A stretch of DNA of 64,000 nt from a bacterium. Its GTDB lineage: Bacteria > Lernaellota > Lernaellaia > JACKCT01. A program made the translations under genes and the position numbers. Below the pieces are notes generated by a model. That model ran no database searches and was not told the origin of the DNA. It was given only the letters and a program-made list of their open reading frames with translations. This document shows positions 1 through 11,183 of this stretch, piece by piece (the first letter of the stretch is position 1; the number at the start of each line of letters is the position of its first letter). The DNA is taken from NCBI GenBank assembly GCA_019912885.1, contig JAIOHV010000080.1:1-64000 (forward strand). The letters run 5' to 3'.

Positions 1-194
1 CCGACGAGCCGACCGGCAACCTCGATCCGGACATGAGCGAGGAAATCCTGGCGCTCGTGCGCGACATCAACCTGCGCGGCGCGACGGTCATCCTCGCGAC
101 GCACGACCCGCACATCATCGAACGCCACCCGCGCCGCGTCATCCGCATCGTGCGCGGGCAGATCGTCGCCGATGCGGTGGGGCTGACGGCATGA
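1..194 (+). CDS. ftsE: FtsE-like ABC transporter ATPase, C-terminal end (partial)
   Basis: Only the last 63 codons are in the window; the gene begins upstream. The readable part starts at the Walker B / D-loop (DEPTGNLDP) and includes the H-loop (LATHD), both standard for the ATPase of the FtsEX division complex and related LolD/MacB ATPases. The stop overlaps the ftsX start as ATGA, which fixes the assignment: FtsE works with FtsX at the inner membrane, coupling ATP hydrolysis to periplasmic murein hydrolase activation at the septum. The following EnvC-like gene supports the same role. The symbol rests on context, since the N-terminal half is not visible. Confidence 0.9.
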   Translation, partial: DEPTGNLDPDMSEEILALVRDINLRGATVILATHDPHIIERHPRRVIRIVRGQIVADAVGLTA

Positions 195-1093
195 GCGTCC
201 GACCCGGTTACTTCGTCGGCCGCGCCTTCGCCAATATGCGCGCGGAGCGAACGGCGACAACGCTGACGCTGCTGGTCGTCACGATCAGCTTTCTGATTTT
301 CGGCGCGTACATGATGCTCGGCTTCAACGTGCAGGGCTTCGTCGATCATTTTGCCGGCGAGATTCAGATCGTCTATTACCTGCGCGAGGGCGTGCCGGCG
401 GCCGACGGCCGAAGGCTGGCGGCCGAAATCGAGCGCGAGGCGAACGTGCGGAAGGCGCGCTACATCAGCGAGCGCGAATCGCTCGACCGCCTGCGCCGTG
501 AGCTGATCGACGCGCCCGAGCTTCTCGATGGCCTCACGGCATCGCCGATCCCCGCGTCCATCGAGGTGACGCTGGCCGCCGCCGCGCGCGACAAGGCGGG
601 TTACGACGATCTCGTGCGCCGTTACGAGACGCGACCCATCGTCGAAAGTGTCGATGCGGGCGATGAATTCACCGATGCGTTCGCGCGCGTCGTCGCCGGC
701 ATGTGGGCGGGCGGCATTGTGATCGCCCTGTTCCTCATGCTCTCGGCGATCTTCATCGTCGCGAACACCATCCGTCTCACGATCATTCGCCGTCGCGACG
801 AGATCGACAACATGCGCCTCGTCGGTGCCACCAACACGTTCGTCAAGACGCCGTTTCTCATCGAGGGCATCCTCGTGGGCGCGCTCGGTGCCATCCTGGC
901 GGGCGCCACGCTCTGGGCCCTGCATTTCGCGATCGTCATGCCGTGGACGGTGACGACGTCGGTTCTGACGGTCCTGACGCGTTTTGAGCCGCGTTTCCTG
1001 CCCGCGGAATTCCTGGCCGCGGGGTTGGGACTTGGCGCTTTCGTCGGTCTGGTCGGCGCACAGCTGTCCGTCGGACGGTACCTGAAATCATGA
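191..1093 (+). CDS. ftsX: Cell division protein FtsX
   Basis: A 300-residue membrane protein with the FtsX plan: a short cytoplasmic N-terminus, TM1 at about residues 24-46, a periplasmic domain of about 120 residues, then three TM segments at about 172-193, 223-245 and 270-292. The motif R-R-R-D-E-I-D-N-M-R-L-V-G-A-T after TM2 is characteristic of FtsX/MacB-type permeases. It forms a complex with FtsE at the divisome and passes a conformational signal to a periplasmic coiled-coil activator. Both neighbours are joined by 4-bp ATGA overlaps, so ftsE-ftsX-envC are translationally coupled. Confidence 0.95.
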   Translation: MSVRPGYFVGRAFANMRAERTATTLTLLVVTISFLIFGAYMMLGFNVQGFVDHFAGEIQIVYYLREGVPAADGRRLAAEIEREANVRKARYISERESLDRLRRELIDAPELLDGLTASPIPASIEVTLAAAARDKAGYDDLVRRYETRPIVESVDAGDEFTDAFARVVAGMWAGGIVIALFLMLSAIFIVANTIRLTIIRRRDEIDNMRLVGATNTFVKTPFLIEGILVGALGAILAGATLWALHFAIVMPWTVTTSVLTVLTRFEPRFLPAEFLAAGLGLGAFVGLVGAQLSVGRYLKS

Positions 1094-2280
1094 CTCGCCT
1101 CCGGCGAATCGTGCAATCTTCATTCTTCGATCTTCAATCCTCAATCCTCCTTCTCGTCTTCCTCGCGGTCGTCCTTGCCGCCGCATCCGCGCGCGCCCAA
1201 CCCGCCGCGCCCACGCCCATCCCGCCGTCGGCGCAGTCCGAGGCCGAGCGTATGCGTCTTGATGCCGCGATCCGCGCCGAGACGAAAATCATGGGGGAGA
1301 TCTACCAGGCCGAAGGGGCCGAATACGCGGCCATGCGCGAGCTTGCCGATCTGGAGACCCGGCTTTCCGAGGTGCAGGATCGCGCGCTACGCCTTGGCGC
1401 GCGCGTCGATACGCTCGACGCGGAACTGGCGCGCCTTGATCGAGCCGTCAACCACGGCGTCCGTTATCTGTACAAACTCACGAACCGCGCGAATGTCATA
1501 AGGATGTTGCTGCGCAGTCAGTCGCTCGAATCGTTTCTGCACCGCTGGCGTGCGGTCAAGGTGATGACCGAACGCGATCGCGGCCGCCTGCTGCGTTTTC
1601 GAGAGGCGCGAAAGGAAATCGCCGAGACGCAAGCCATGCTGGCGCGCGATACGGCGGAATTGACGGCTCTCGTGGAGTCCGCGCGTTCCGCGCAGGAGAG
1701 CCTGATCGCCCGGCGCGCGAAGCGCCACGAATTGCTTGCGCGCATCCGATCCGACCGTTCGTTGCTCGACGGCGCACGCCGCGCCGTTGACCGCGATCGC
1801 GCGCAGGCGGTAGGGCGCATCGAAAAACTCACCGTCGATCCACCCGCGGTGTTTGCGCCGTCCGGCGCCACGGGCGATTTCGCATCGCGGCAGGGCTCGC
1901 TGCGCGCGCCCGTTTCCGGCCGTGTCGTTGCGTTTTTCGGTCCGGTCGTTAACCCGAATCTCGGCACCACGACGCGCAGCAGCGGCATCGACATTGAGGC
2001 GCCCGAGGGCACCCCGGTCATCGCGCCGGCGGACGGCGTGGTGCGTTTCGCGGGGGAACTCAAGGGTTATGGCCGCGTTGTCGTGCTCGACCACGGCGAC
2101 CGTTTCCACACGCTCTACGGCCACCTGAACGACATCCGCTGCAAGCAGGGTGGTCCGGTGAAGGAAGGCGCCATCATCGGCACGGTCGGCGCGACCGGCT
2201 CCCTTTCCGGCGCGCGCCTGCACTTCGAAATTCGCGCCCGCGGCGAGGCGGTGGACCCGATGGGGTGGCTGGCGCGATAG
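1090..2280 (+). CDS. EnvC-like murein hydrolase activator (coiled coil + M23/LytM domain)
   Basis: A 396-residue exported protein. A hydrophobic segment at about residues 16-36 ending A-S-A-R-A-Q-P is the signal peptide. Residues about 50-240 are Ala/Arg/Glu-rich heptads forming a long coiled coil, and residues about 275-390 are an M23 (LytM) domain with the signatures GVVRFAGELKGYGRVVVLDHG and HTLYGHL. EnvC proteins bind FtsX in the periplasm and activate amidases; many have degenerate zinc sites. Here the usual first zinc ligands (HxxxD) are replaced by SSGIDIEAPEG, where H-x-G-x-D is normal, so it is probably an activator and not an active peptidase. Residues about 11-21 (SSFFDLQSSIL) are encoded by a heptamer array described separately. 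Confidence 0.88.
   Translation: MTRLRRIVQSSFFDLQSSILLLVFLAVVLAAASARAQPAAPTPIPPSAQSEAERMRLDAAIRAETKIMGEIYQAEGAEYAAMRELADLETRLSEVQDRALRLGARVDTLDAELARLDRAVNHGVRYLYKLTNRANVIRMLLRSQSLESFLHRWRAVKVMTERDRGRLLRFREARKEIAETQAMLARDTAELTALVESARSAQESLIARRAKRHELLARIRSDRSLLDGARRAVDRDRAQAVGRIEKLTVDPPAVFAPSGATGDFASRQGSLRAPVSGRVVAFFGPVVNPNLGTTTRSSGIDIEAPEGTPVIAPADGVVRFAGELKGYGRVVVLDHGDRFHTLYGHLNDIRCKQGGPVKEGAIIGTVGATGSLSGARLHFEIRARGEAVDPMGWLAR
1114..1148 (+). repeat. Heptamer array CAATCYT, five units, inside the envC-like signal region
   Basis: Five head-to-tail 7-bp units (CAATCTT, CATTCTT, CGATCTT, CAATCCT, CAATCCT). It begins 20 bp after the ftsX stop and is read through as part of the EnvC-like N-terminus just before the hydrophobic core of its signal peptide. 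The same unit recurs at 22523, 27802, 34639, 34750 and 53280. Confidence 0.9.
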
Positions 2281-2337
2281 AATCCGCCTCATCGCCCAAC
2301 ACCACGCGCGAGCGGCAAGAGAACGCGGAAATTCGGA

Positions 2338-4878
2338 TCAGCCGGCGGTATCGATCGCCGGGTCCGCGAACCGGTTCGCGAAACGTCGCGGCTCACGAAA
2401 TGAGCGAGAGCGATACGCGATCGTGATGACCGTCAGCGAACTGGCCGGCATCAAAAGAGCGGCGATGAGCGGATTGAGAACGCCGGCGATCGCGAGAAGG
2501 GCGCCTGTCGCGTTGTAGACGAGCGAAAACGCGAGCGCCGTCCTGATCGTCCGCATCGTGCCCCGCGCGCCGTCCACAAGCTCGCGCACGAGATCAATCG
2601 ACGGGTGCGTGAAGAATACGTCCGCCGCGGATAGGCTCGCCTCCGCGCCCCCGTGCACCGCCACGCCGACCGACGCCGCCTGCAGGGCCGCCGCGTCATT
2701 GACGCCGTCGCCGACCATAACGACGGTTTTCGATTTCGCGATCGACGCCACGCGCCGCGCCTTGTCCTCCGGCGACACTCCGCCGTCACCGCCGATGCCG
2801 AGCGATTCCGCAAGCCGCGCGACCGTATCGGGATGATCGCCCGAAAGAATCGACGCGCGATGCCCGTCGGCGACAAGCGACTTCACAAGCTCGGCCGCGC
2901 CGGGTTTTGGTGCGTCGCCAAGGCCGATGAGCGCGCAGGTGACGCCGTCGCGCGCGACGACAATGGGTGTCAACCCGCCCGCGGCGCACACGTCCGCGCG
3001 ATCGAAAAAGCCCGCGTCGTCGATGGCCGACTCGGCGACAAACGCGCGCGTGCCGGCGGCGATCACGTGCCCGTCCACGCGCCCGGCGATGCCGTCGCCA
3101 AGGCGCTGCGACACGTTTTCGAGTTTGTGCGTCGCGCCGTTCGCGAATTCGCGCGCGATCGCCTGCGCGACGGGGTGCGTACTGCCGGTCTCCAGCGCGG
3201 CAAGCCGCGCCAGCGTCGATCGGTCGCCGCGCGTTAAGCGCACGCTCGGTTTGCCGGCGGTCAGGGTGCCGGTTTTGTCGAAGACAAAATGCATCGGAAA
3301 AGCGGTCAGCCGCTCGATGACGTCGCCGCCCTTGATGAGAATGCCGCGTCGTGCCGCGCGCCCGATCGCCGCGCTGACGGCCAGCGGCGTCGCGAGCCCA
3401 AGCGCGCACGGGCAAGTGACGATGAGAAGCGCCACCGCGTGCTCGATCGCGGCGCCCGGATCGGCGCGCCAGATGTAGAAGGTGAATAGGGCCAGGCCCA
3501 GGACCGACGCAACAAACACGCCGGCGATTTTGTCGGCCAGGCGTGTGATCGGCGCGCGCCGCCGGCCGTATTCCTCGACAAGCTCCATGAGCCGCCCGAT
3601 GCGCGTGTGGCTGCCCGCGCGCGTCACCTCGACGCGGATCGGCGCGGCGAGATTCACGGCGCCCGCGTACACATCGGCGCCGCGAGAAACGGCGACCGGG
3701 CGCGTTTCGCCGGTGAGAAGCGAGAGATCGATTTCCGACTCTCCCTCGACGACGCGGCCGTCCGCGGGAAGCGATTCGCCCGCGCGCACCTCGACGACAT
3801 CGCCCGGCGCGAGAGACGCGATCGACACCTCGCGGCACGCGCCGTCCGTTACGACGCGTGTCGACGTGGGCATGAGCGCGAACGTCAGCTCGGCCGCGTC
3901 GATCGCAGCGCGCTGCCGCCGCATCTGAAGGAAACGCCCGACCAGAAGCAGGAAGACAAGAACGGTGAGCGAGTCGAAATACACCTCGCCCGACGCAGTC
4001 GCGGTGCGAACGACGCCGTGGGCGAACCCCGCGGAAAGACCGACCGCGACGGGCACGTCCATGTGCAGTGTCTTCATCCGCAGCGACGAGAGCGCGCCGC
4101 GAAAGAAAATACCCGCGGCCCACAACGCGGGCAGCGACCACAGAAGGCTCGTCCAGCGGAAATACGCTCGGTATTCGTCCTCCATGCCGGAGAACATGCC
4201 GCCGTACAGCGCGAACGCGATGATCATGACGTTCATCGCCGACGCGCCCGCGACGGCCATGCGGATCATCATGCGGCGGTCGTCGCGGCGGCGCATTTCC
4301 TCGGCTTGCACGCCGCGCCACGGATGCGGCGTATAGCCGAGTGCGTCGAGCAGGCGCGCGATGTCGGACAAAGGCTTTTTCGCTGGATCGAAGACGACCG
4401 ACGCCATCTGCCGCCCGAAATCCAGGCGCGATTCGATAACGCCCGGCGCGACGTTTGGCAGACGCTCCACGAGCCAGACGCACGCCGAGCAGTGCACGCC
4501 CTCCAGATACAGGTCGATCGCCGACAGCCCATCGGGCCTTCGCGCGACGTAGGCCTTGGCGAACGCCTCGTCGTCGAACTCCGCGAACGATCGCCCGCTT
4601 ACCTTCGCCGTTTGTGGGCGGCCGGTGTCCGTATCCACGATGTCGTAAAAATGCGTAAGCCCCGAATCGCGCAGCATGGCGTGGACCATACGGCAGCCCG
4701 CGCAGCAGAACTGATGCTCGGCGGATGCGTCAAAAAGCGCGGCGGGAACGGGCAGGCCGCAGTGATCGCACGCGGCGGGCGGCGTTGCGGCATCGCCTCG
4801 CGGCGCGGGGGGCGCGTTCGGGCGCGCGGCGCTGGATTCGGCCGCCCCGTGCTCGTTTAGCCAGCCGATCAATGGCAC
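2338..4878 (-). CDS. ccoI: Copper-transporting P1B-type ATPase CcoI/FixI of cbb3 oxidase maturation
   Basis: About 846 residues from a GTG start at 4878; an equally possible TTG at 4872 overlaps the stop of the SafE-like gene as TTGA. In order: a Cys-rich N-terminus (CDHC 37-40, CCAGC 58-62) typical of CcoI, a heavy-metal domain with CSAC at 130-133, membrane helices, the actuator loop (LTGET), the ion-binding CPC at 489-491, the phosphorylation site DKTGT at 534-538, the P1B HP motif (GSTHPVA) and the hinge GDGVND. It delivers copper to the periplasmic side for CuB insertion into cbb3 oxidase. It is the last gene of the operon. The frame stays open far upstream, but that part lies over the SafE-like gene and has no membrane or family features. 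Confidence 0.95.
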   Translation of the reverse strand: MPLIGWLNEHGAAESSAARPNAPPAPRGDAATPPAACDHCGLPVPAALFDASAEHQFCCAGCRMVHAMLRDSGLTHFYDIVDTDTGRPQTAKVSGRSFAEFDDEAFAKAYVARRPDGLSAIDLYLEGVHCSACVWLVERLPNVAPGVIESRLDFGRQMASVVFDPAKKPLSDIARLLDALGYTPHPWRGVQAEEMRRRDDRRMMIRMAVAGASAMNVMIIAFALYGGMFSGMEDEYRAYFRWTSLLWSLPALWAAGIFFRGALSSLRMKTLHMDVPVAVGLSAGFAHGVVRTATASGEVYFDSLTVLVFLLLVGRFLQMRRQRAAIDAAELTFALMPTSTRVVTDGACREVSIASLAPGDVVEVRAGESLPADGRVVEGESEIDLSLLTGETRPVAVSRGADVYAGAVNLAAPIRVEVTRAGSHTRIGRLMELVEEYGRRRAPITRLADKIAGVFVASVLGLALFTFYIWRADPGAAIEHAVALLIVTCPCALGLATPLAVSAAIGRAARRGILIKGGDVIERLTAFPMHFVFDKTGTLTAGKPSVRLTRGDRSTLARLAALETGSTHPVAQAIAREFANGATHKLENVSQRLGDGIAGRVDGHVIAAGTRAFVAESAIDDAGFFDRADVCAAGGLTPIVVARDGVTCALIGLGDAPKPGAAELVKSLVADGHRASILSGDHPDTVARLAESLGIGGDGGVSPEDKARRVASIAKSKTVVMVGDGVNDAAALQAASVGVAVHGGAEASLSAADVFFTHPSIDLVRELVDGARGTMRTIRTALAFSLVYNATGALLAIAGVLNPLIAALLMPASSLTVITIAYRSRSFREPRRFANRFADPAIDTAG

Positions 4879-5606
4879 ACCGGTTCTGCGTCGCCCGCAT
4901 CGTCGACATGCGTCGCGGCCGCGGCGTTTCGCGCCGTCTCGAACGACACCGCGCCGCGATGGACGACCGAATACACGCCCAGAACGATGAGAAGCACCGC
5001 CGCCGCCGCGGGAACGAAGCGGCGCAGCGGCCGCGTCAAAAGCCCCCATCCGGCGGCGACGCCGACAAGCCAGGGGGCGGTGCCGAGCCAGAACGCGGCC
5101 ATGACGGCGACGCCCGATATCGCGCTGCCGGTCCCCGCGGCGACGAGCACGAACGCATAAAGCCAGCCGCACGGCAGGCAACCTGTGACAAGGCCGATTC
5201 CCGCGCCGCGCGTTGCGGGCGACAGGTGCGAAATGCGCGCGACGACGCGCTTGAACGGCGCGCCAAGCCGCGAGGCAATTTTCGCGGCGCCCGGTACGCG
5301 CACGTCGAGCGAAACGAGAAACGCCACGACGCCCCAGGCGACCATCAGCGAACCGGCGACGATCGCCGCGGGCCGTTCCCATCCGGCCAGGGCGCCGGCC
5401 AGGTCAAACGCGTGCCCCGCCGCGCCCGCGATCGCGCCGAGTACGGCGTAACTCACCAGACGTCCAAGCTGATACGAGCCGATCCCGAACGTTCGCGATC
5501 CGGGCGAGCTTCCCGCGCAGAACGCGGCGAGCGGCCCGCACATGCCGGCGCAGTGCGCGCCGCCCACGAGAGCCGCGACGAACACGGTGGCGACAAGGGC
5601 GATCAT
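4869..5606 (-). CDS. SafE/TauE-like membrane protein of the cbb3 maturation operon (COG2836 type)
   Basis: A 245-residue polytopic membrane protein opening with GGAHCAGMCGPL, the hallmark of the sulfite-exporter-like (DsbD-transmembrane-like) family found between ccoH and ccoI in many cbb3 operons. Six or so hydrophobic segments follow, with a second conserved stretch TGCLPCGWLYAFV near residue 146. The paired Cys/His in TM1 suggest metal or thiol chemistry, and family members are thought to help copper delivery to the oxidase. The start overlaps the ccoH stop as ATGA, and the 3' end overlaps the likely ccoI start. Confidence 0.85.
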   Translation of the reverse strand: MIALVATVFVAALVGGAHCAGMCGPLAAFCAGSSPGSRTFGIGSYQLGRLVSYAVLGAIAGAAGHAFDLAGALAGWERPAAIVAGSLMVAWGVVAFLVSLDVRVPGAAKIASRLGAPFKRVVARISHLSPATRGAGIGLVTGCLPCGWLYAFVLVAAGTGSAISGVAVMAAFWLGTAPWLVGVAAGWGLLTRPLRRFVPAAAAVLLIVLGVYSVVHRGAVSFETARNAAAATHVDDAGDAEPVCH

Positions 5607-6136
5607 CCGCGATCCGCGGACGGCGCGTCATCGCCGGCCGCCGCCTGGTGGGTCGTGGACAGATCGATGCGCAACCTCGAAGTGAACGTGTCCTCGCCCC
5701 GCGTGGCCTTCACGCGAAACTCCCAAAGGCCCGGCCGCGCGCGGGGAAGCGCCGACTCGTAAACGCCGTCATGCTCGTCAAAGGAGAGGGGAAACACGAC
5801 GCTCGCCAGCGCGTTGAAAAACGCGTCGGCCGTGATCGTCGCTCCGCCGATCGCCGCGCCGTTGGCGTCCGTCAGCCGGACGGATACCGGCACTTCGCTT
5901 CCTTTCGTTGCGGCCACGCCGATATGCGCCACCCAGCCCAGTTCGATGTTGCGGCGCTCCTGCTTCATGTGGTCGTCCCACGCGAGGGCTTTCTGGTAGT
6001 AGTCCTTCTCGACCGCGTGCGACGGATCGCTGCCGGCGATAAGAATCGTCACGACGTTGGCGATGACGGTCAGCGTCAGAAATCCGGCGACGAGAAACGG
6101 CCAGTACCAGCCGGCTTTGCGACAGAAGTTTTTCAT
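5603..6136 (-). CDS. ccoH: FixH/CcoH family cbb3 oxidase assembly protein
   Basis: 177 residues with a single TM at about 12-34 (YWPFLVAGFLTLTVIANVV), then the family motif V-E-K-D-Y-Y-Q-K-A-L-A-W-D and a periplasmic beta-rich domain. CcoH is a single-span inner-membrane protein that stays with the assembled cbb3 complex and is needed for its stability. The start overlaps the ccoG stop and the stop overlaps the next gene start, both as ATGA. The length is normal for the family. Confidence 0.92.
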   Translation of the reverse strand: MKNFCRKAGWYWPFLVAGFLTLTVIANVVTILIAGSDPSHAVEKDYYQKALAWDDHMKQERRNIELGWVAHIGVAATKGSEVPVSVRLTDANGAAIGGATITADAFFNALASVVFPLSFDEHDGVYESALPRARPGLWEFRVKATRGEDTFTSRLRIDLSTTHQAAAGDDAPSADRG

Positions 6137-7512
6137 GGAGCCAGCAACTCGTATTTGACGGTGGATTCAAACTTGTCGCCGTCGGCGAATCGGAAGGCGA
6201 CTTCGCGCTTGCCGCCCGGCGCCATCTCGCGCGGAAAGGTCACGAAAACGCTTGTCTGAACGGTCTTTCGCGCCGGGACCGGTAGTGGATTCCGGGGTGC
6301 GACCAGCACGAAGGTCGCCGGCTCGTCGAGCGCAATCGCGAAAGTACGGTCGCGCGAGGAATTGTTCGTCACCTTCACCCGGATCTGGTTTGAGACGCGG
6401 CCGTCATCGAGCACAGAATACGGACTGCCGATGCCGCGAAGGATCCACACCTCGGCGTCGCGCCTGCTCGCCAGGCTCGCGGTGAAAAGGCCAAGCACGA
6501 GTGCCAGGATCGCCGGATAGACCACGACGCGAGGGCGAAGGAAATGCCGGTGATCTCCGGCGAGTTCGCGCTTGCTCGTGTAGGCGATCAGCCCCTCGGG
6601 TTTGCCGATCTTGCGCATGATCGCGTCGCAGGCGTCGATGCACTGCGTGCAATGGACGCACTCCATCTGCAGGCCGTCGCGGATATCGATGCCGGTGGGG
6701 CAGGTCGCGACGCACGCATGGCAGGCGATGCAGTCGCCCCACGCCGCCTCGGGATGGCTCTTGCGGTCGGTCACGCGCGCGCGCGGCTCTCCGCGTGCGG
6801 GCTTGTAACCGACGATGAGCGAATCGCGGTCGAGCAACACGGACTGCAATCGCCCGTACGGACAGGCGACAACGCACGTCTGCTCGCGAAACCACGCGAA
6901 ATCCACGAACATCAGTAGCGAGGTCGTCGCCATGACCAGAAACGACGCGGGGTGTTCCAATGGCGAGCGCGTCAACCATTGCGCGAGCCGGTCGACCCCC
7001 ACGAAGTACGCGAGAAAAATGTGCGCGACGACAATCGAAAGCGCGCCGTATGCGGCAAGCCGCGCCGCCGCGAGCGCGTCCTTGACCCCGCTGCTTTTGC
7101 GCGCCGCGATGCGATCGAACAGGCGCTCGATCGGGCGGAAGACGAACTCCAGGTAAACGGTTTGCGGGCACGCCCATCCGCACCACACACGGCCAAACAG
7201 GGCCGTGGCCAGGAAGACGGCGACAAGCACGGAAACCAGAAAGAGCATCAGCAACATGGTTTCCGTCGGCAGGAAGGTCACTCCGAAAAACGTGAATTCG
7301 CGCGCGGGCAGATCGAGCAGGATGAGCGGTTTTCCGTTCGCCTTGATGAACGGGATCGCGATGAATACAGCAATGAGCGACCAGGCGGCGATGAAGCGCC
7401 TTTTGTAGAATCGTCCCCGCGAGAGTTTCGACTTGATCCATCGCCGCGTGCCGTCCTCGTTCAGGGTCGGTAGGACGCGGCCGGCGGCGGTTGGCGCGGT
7501 GTCGGTGGTCAT
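6133..7512 (-). CDS. ccoG: Cytochrome c oxidase accessory protein CcoG (FixG/RdxA), 4Fe-4S membrane protein
   Basis: 459 residues. Five or so TM helices occupy the first half, with the RVWCGWACPQTVYLE motif typical of the NapH/CcoG family. Two 4Fe-4S cluster motifs follow (CIACHACVATCP and CVHCTQCIDACD), then another TM and a C-terminal Ig-like periplasmic domain. CcoG reduces Cu(II) to Cu(I) for cbb3 assembly. ATG start; 34 bp after ccoP. Confidence 0.95.
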   Translation of the reverse strand: MTTDTAPTAAGRVLPTLNEDGTRRWIKSKLSRGRFYKRRFIAAWSLIAVFIAIPFIKANGKPLILLDLPAREFTFFGVTFLPTETMLLMLFLVSVLVAVFLATALFGRVWCGWACPQTVYLEFVFRPIERLFDRIAARKSSGVKDALAAARLAAYGALSIVVAHIFLAYFVGVDRLAQWLTRSPLEHPASFLVMATTSLLMFVDFAWFREQTCVVACPYGRLQSVLLDRDSLIVGYKPARGEPRARVTDRKSHPEAAWGDCIACHACVATCPTGIDIRDGLQMECVHCTQCIDACDAIMRKIGKPEGLIAYTSKRELAGDHRHFLRPRVVVYPAILALVLGLFTASLASRRDAEVWILRGIGSPYSVLDDGRVSNQIRVKVTNNSSRDRTFAIALDEPATFVLVAPRNPLPVPARKTVQTSVFVTFPREMAPGGKREVAFRFADGDKFESTVKYELLAP

Positions 7513-7546
7513 GGTTTTCTCGCGATCGTCTCCGGTGCGAATCGTC

Positions 7547-8176
7547 TCAGCCCGCGGCGGGTGTCGAGGCGGCGGGCGCGGCGGCGGTCTCGTCGCCGGG
7601 GATCGGTTGTCCGCTCTCGTCGAATGTCGCCAGGTTTCCCTCGGGCGCCTTGGGCGTCGCCGGCGACGTGCCGCGCAGGCTGCGCACGTACGCCGCCAGC
7701 TTCATCATTTCGTCGGGTTTGAGTTGCGTGGACCACGGGACCATGCCCTTTTCCGGCACGCCGTCATGGATCGTGCGGTAGATATCCGCGAGGCGCGCGC
7801 CGTGGATCCAGTAGTCGTCGGTCAGGTTCGGTCCGATCAGCCCGCCGCCGTCGGGTCCGTGGCAGGCCAGGCATCGCGTCGAAAAAAGTCCCTTCGCGTC
7901 GTTCAACGCAGCGGTGTCGGACACCATCGCGGCGATCCCATCCTCATCGACGGCGAGCGTCGTCTCCGGATGCGACGCGGCCCACTCTTTCATGACCAGC
8001 TCGTAATGCTCGACTTCGGACAGCCCCGGTCCGCCCGCGTGGAAAAAGGCCATGTATCCGACGGAAAACACGATGCAGAGAATGAAAATCCCCGACCACC
8101 ATGTCGGCAGCGGATTGTCGTACTCCCGAATGCCGTCGTACTCGTGGTCGAGCAGCGGATCCTTTTCGCGGCCCAT
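7547..8176 (-). CDS. ccoP: cbb3-type cytochrome c oxidase subunit III, single-haem CcoP
   Basis: 209 residues from the ATG at 8176. The N-terminus has the CcoP signature (EYDGIREYDNPLPTWW) followed by one TM at about 27-46. There is only one haem-binding motif (CLACH, 102-106), with a candidate axial Met at 145 (GMVPW). Canonical CcoP has two c-haems and about 300 residues, so one cytochrome domain is missing. The C-terminus is Ala/Pro-rich and ends without another domain. It passes electrons to the CcoO part of the fused subunit. It starts 4 bp after the ccoQ stop; an in-frame extension to 8323 lies over ccoQ and lacks family similarity. Confidence 0.93.
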   Translation of the reverse strand: MGREKDPLLDHEYDGIREYDNPLPTWWSGIFILCIVFSVGYMAFFHAGGPGLSEVEHYELVMKEWAASHPETTLAVDEDGIAAMVSDTAALNDAKGLFSTRCLACHGPDGGGLIGPNLTDDYWIHGARLADIYRTIHDGVPEKGMVPWSTQLKPDEMMKLAAYVRSLRGTSPATPKAPEGNLATFDESGQPIPGDETAAAPAASTPAAG

Positions 8177-8180
8177 TTTT

Positions 8181-8383
8181 TTACGGCTCCTTCTTTTCGG
8201 TTGGGGCGTTCGTGTCGGTGCGATCAGCCTCGTCAAGCGGCATCCGCGCGGCCTGGCGCCATTTGGCGCGGTTGCGCCCAAGGAAAACCCAGATTGTGAT
8301 GAGCGCGAATCCGGCGATCGCAAATACCAGACCGGCGTGGGCGAAGTTCTCGAATCCCGCCGCGCTCATGATCTCCGAAAGGC

Positions 8384-8387
<4 letters not shown>
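8181..8387 (-). CDS. ccoQ: cbb3 oxidase small subunit CcoQ/FixQ
   Basis: 68 residues with a single TM at about 17-36 (HAGLVFAIAGFALITIWVF) followed by a basic, then charged tail, as in CcoQ proteins, which stabilise the interaction of CcoP with the core. The sequence is not strongly conserved in this family; the call rests on size, topology and position between ccoNO and ccoP. The start overlaps the ccoNO stop as ATGA. Confidence 0.85.
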
Positions 8388-10648
<2,261 letters not shown>

Positions 10649-10676
10649 GGGTGTCTCCAATGCGGTCATGGAACGG

Positions 10677-11087
10677 TCAGTCGGTGTAAAGGCCGGACGA
10701 CCTGGCCGATACCGGGGTCACCGCCGGCGATGAGGATTTCAAGAGCGCGTTTATCTTTTCGTCCTCGAGGGCGACGGTTCGCGGGACGAAGAGGATGTCC
10801 GACTCCCGGGCGACGGAAACGTCCGCGTGGCACGGCCGCTCCACGTCCTGCACGCGCGGGAATACGAAAGACCCGTGATGATCGCCGCGGTCGCCGACCA
10901 CGAACGAACCCTCGGATCCCCGAAACCGGAGCGCCCCGTCGATGACGAAAAACACGCCGTAGGGAATCTGGTCCGTGTAGATGAGAAACTGCCCGGCCGG
11001 CACGCGCATGCGCGTGACCGCCGGGTGAGCGAGAAGGCGCGCCGCGAACTCCTCGCGAGCGTCTGCGTGATGCGGTAAACTGGACAT
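10677..11087 (-). CDS. Stand-alone cyclic-nucleotide-binding-like domain protein heading the cbb3 operon
   Basis: 136 residues. Residues about 28-75 (PAGQFLIYTDQIPYGVFFVI, then DGALRF) match the start of a Crp/Fnr-type effector beta-barrel, but there is no C-terminal helix-turn-helix and no membrane segment. The ATG at 11087 has a strong GGAGGGG eight bases upstream. It is the first gene of the cbb3 operon, 28 bp before ccoNO and divergent from the FNR-like gene. A role as a soluble sensor or oxidase modulator is inference. The effector-pocket Arg/Glu pair of Crp is not evident, so cAMP binding cannot be claimed. Confidence 0.7.
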   Translation of the reverse strand: MSSLPHHADAREEFAARLLAHPAVTRMRVPAGQFLIYTDQIPYGVFFVIDGALRFRGSEGSFVVGDRGDHHGSFVFPRVQDVERPCHADVSVARESDILFVPRTVALEDEKINALLKSSSPAVTPVSARSSGLYTD

Positions 11088-11169
11088 GCGTTCGACCCCT
11101 CCGGTGGCGAGAACGGCCGGAGTTTACAAAACCGCGAAATTCGCGCGATGCGATTCGTCAAATATTGAC

Positions 11170-11183
11170 TTGACTTGGATCAA
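11170..11183. promoter_or_regulatory. FNR-type operator between the cbb3 operon and fnr-like gene
   Basis: TTGAC-TTGG-ATCAA matches the FNR/Anr consensus TTGAT-N4-ATCAA at 9 of 10 positions. For the leftward cbb3 operon, a class II position (-41.5) would put transcription start near 11135, about 48 nt before the first ATG. For the rightward gene the box lies only 15 bp before the ATG at 11199, a position more suited to autorepression. Confidence 0.75.

Noticed and set aside
4879-5382. N-terminal extension of the ccoI frame
   Set aside because: The extra 168 residues lie over the SafE-like gene, are Arg/Gly-rich and match no CcoI N-terminus.
8176-8323. Longer CcoP start at 8323
   Set aside because: The extension covers ccoQ, is basic and disordered, and the family N-terminus begins at 8176.
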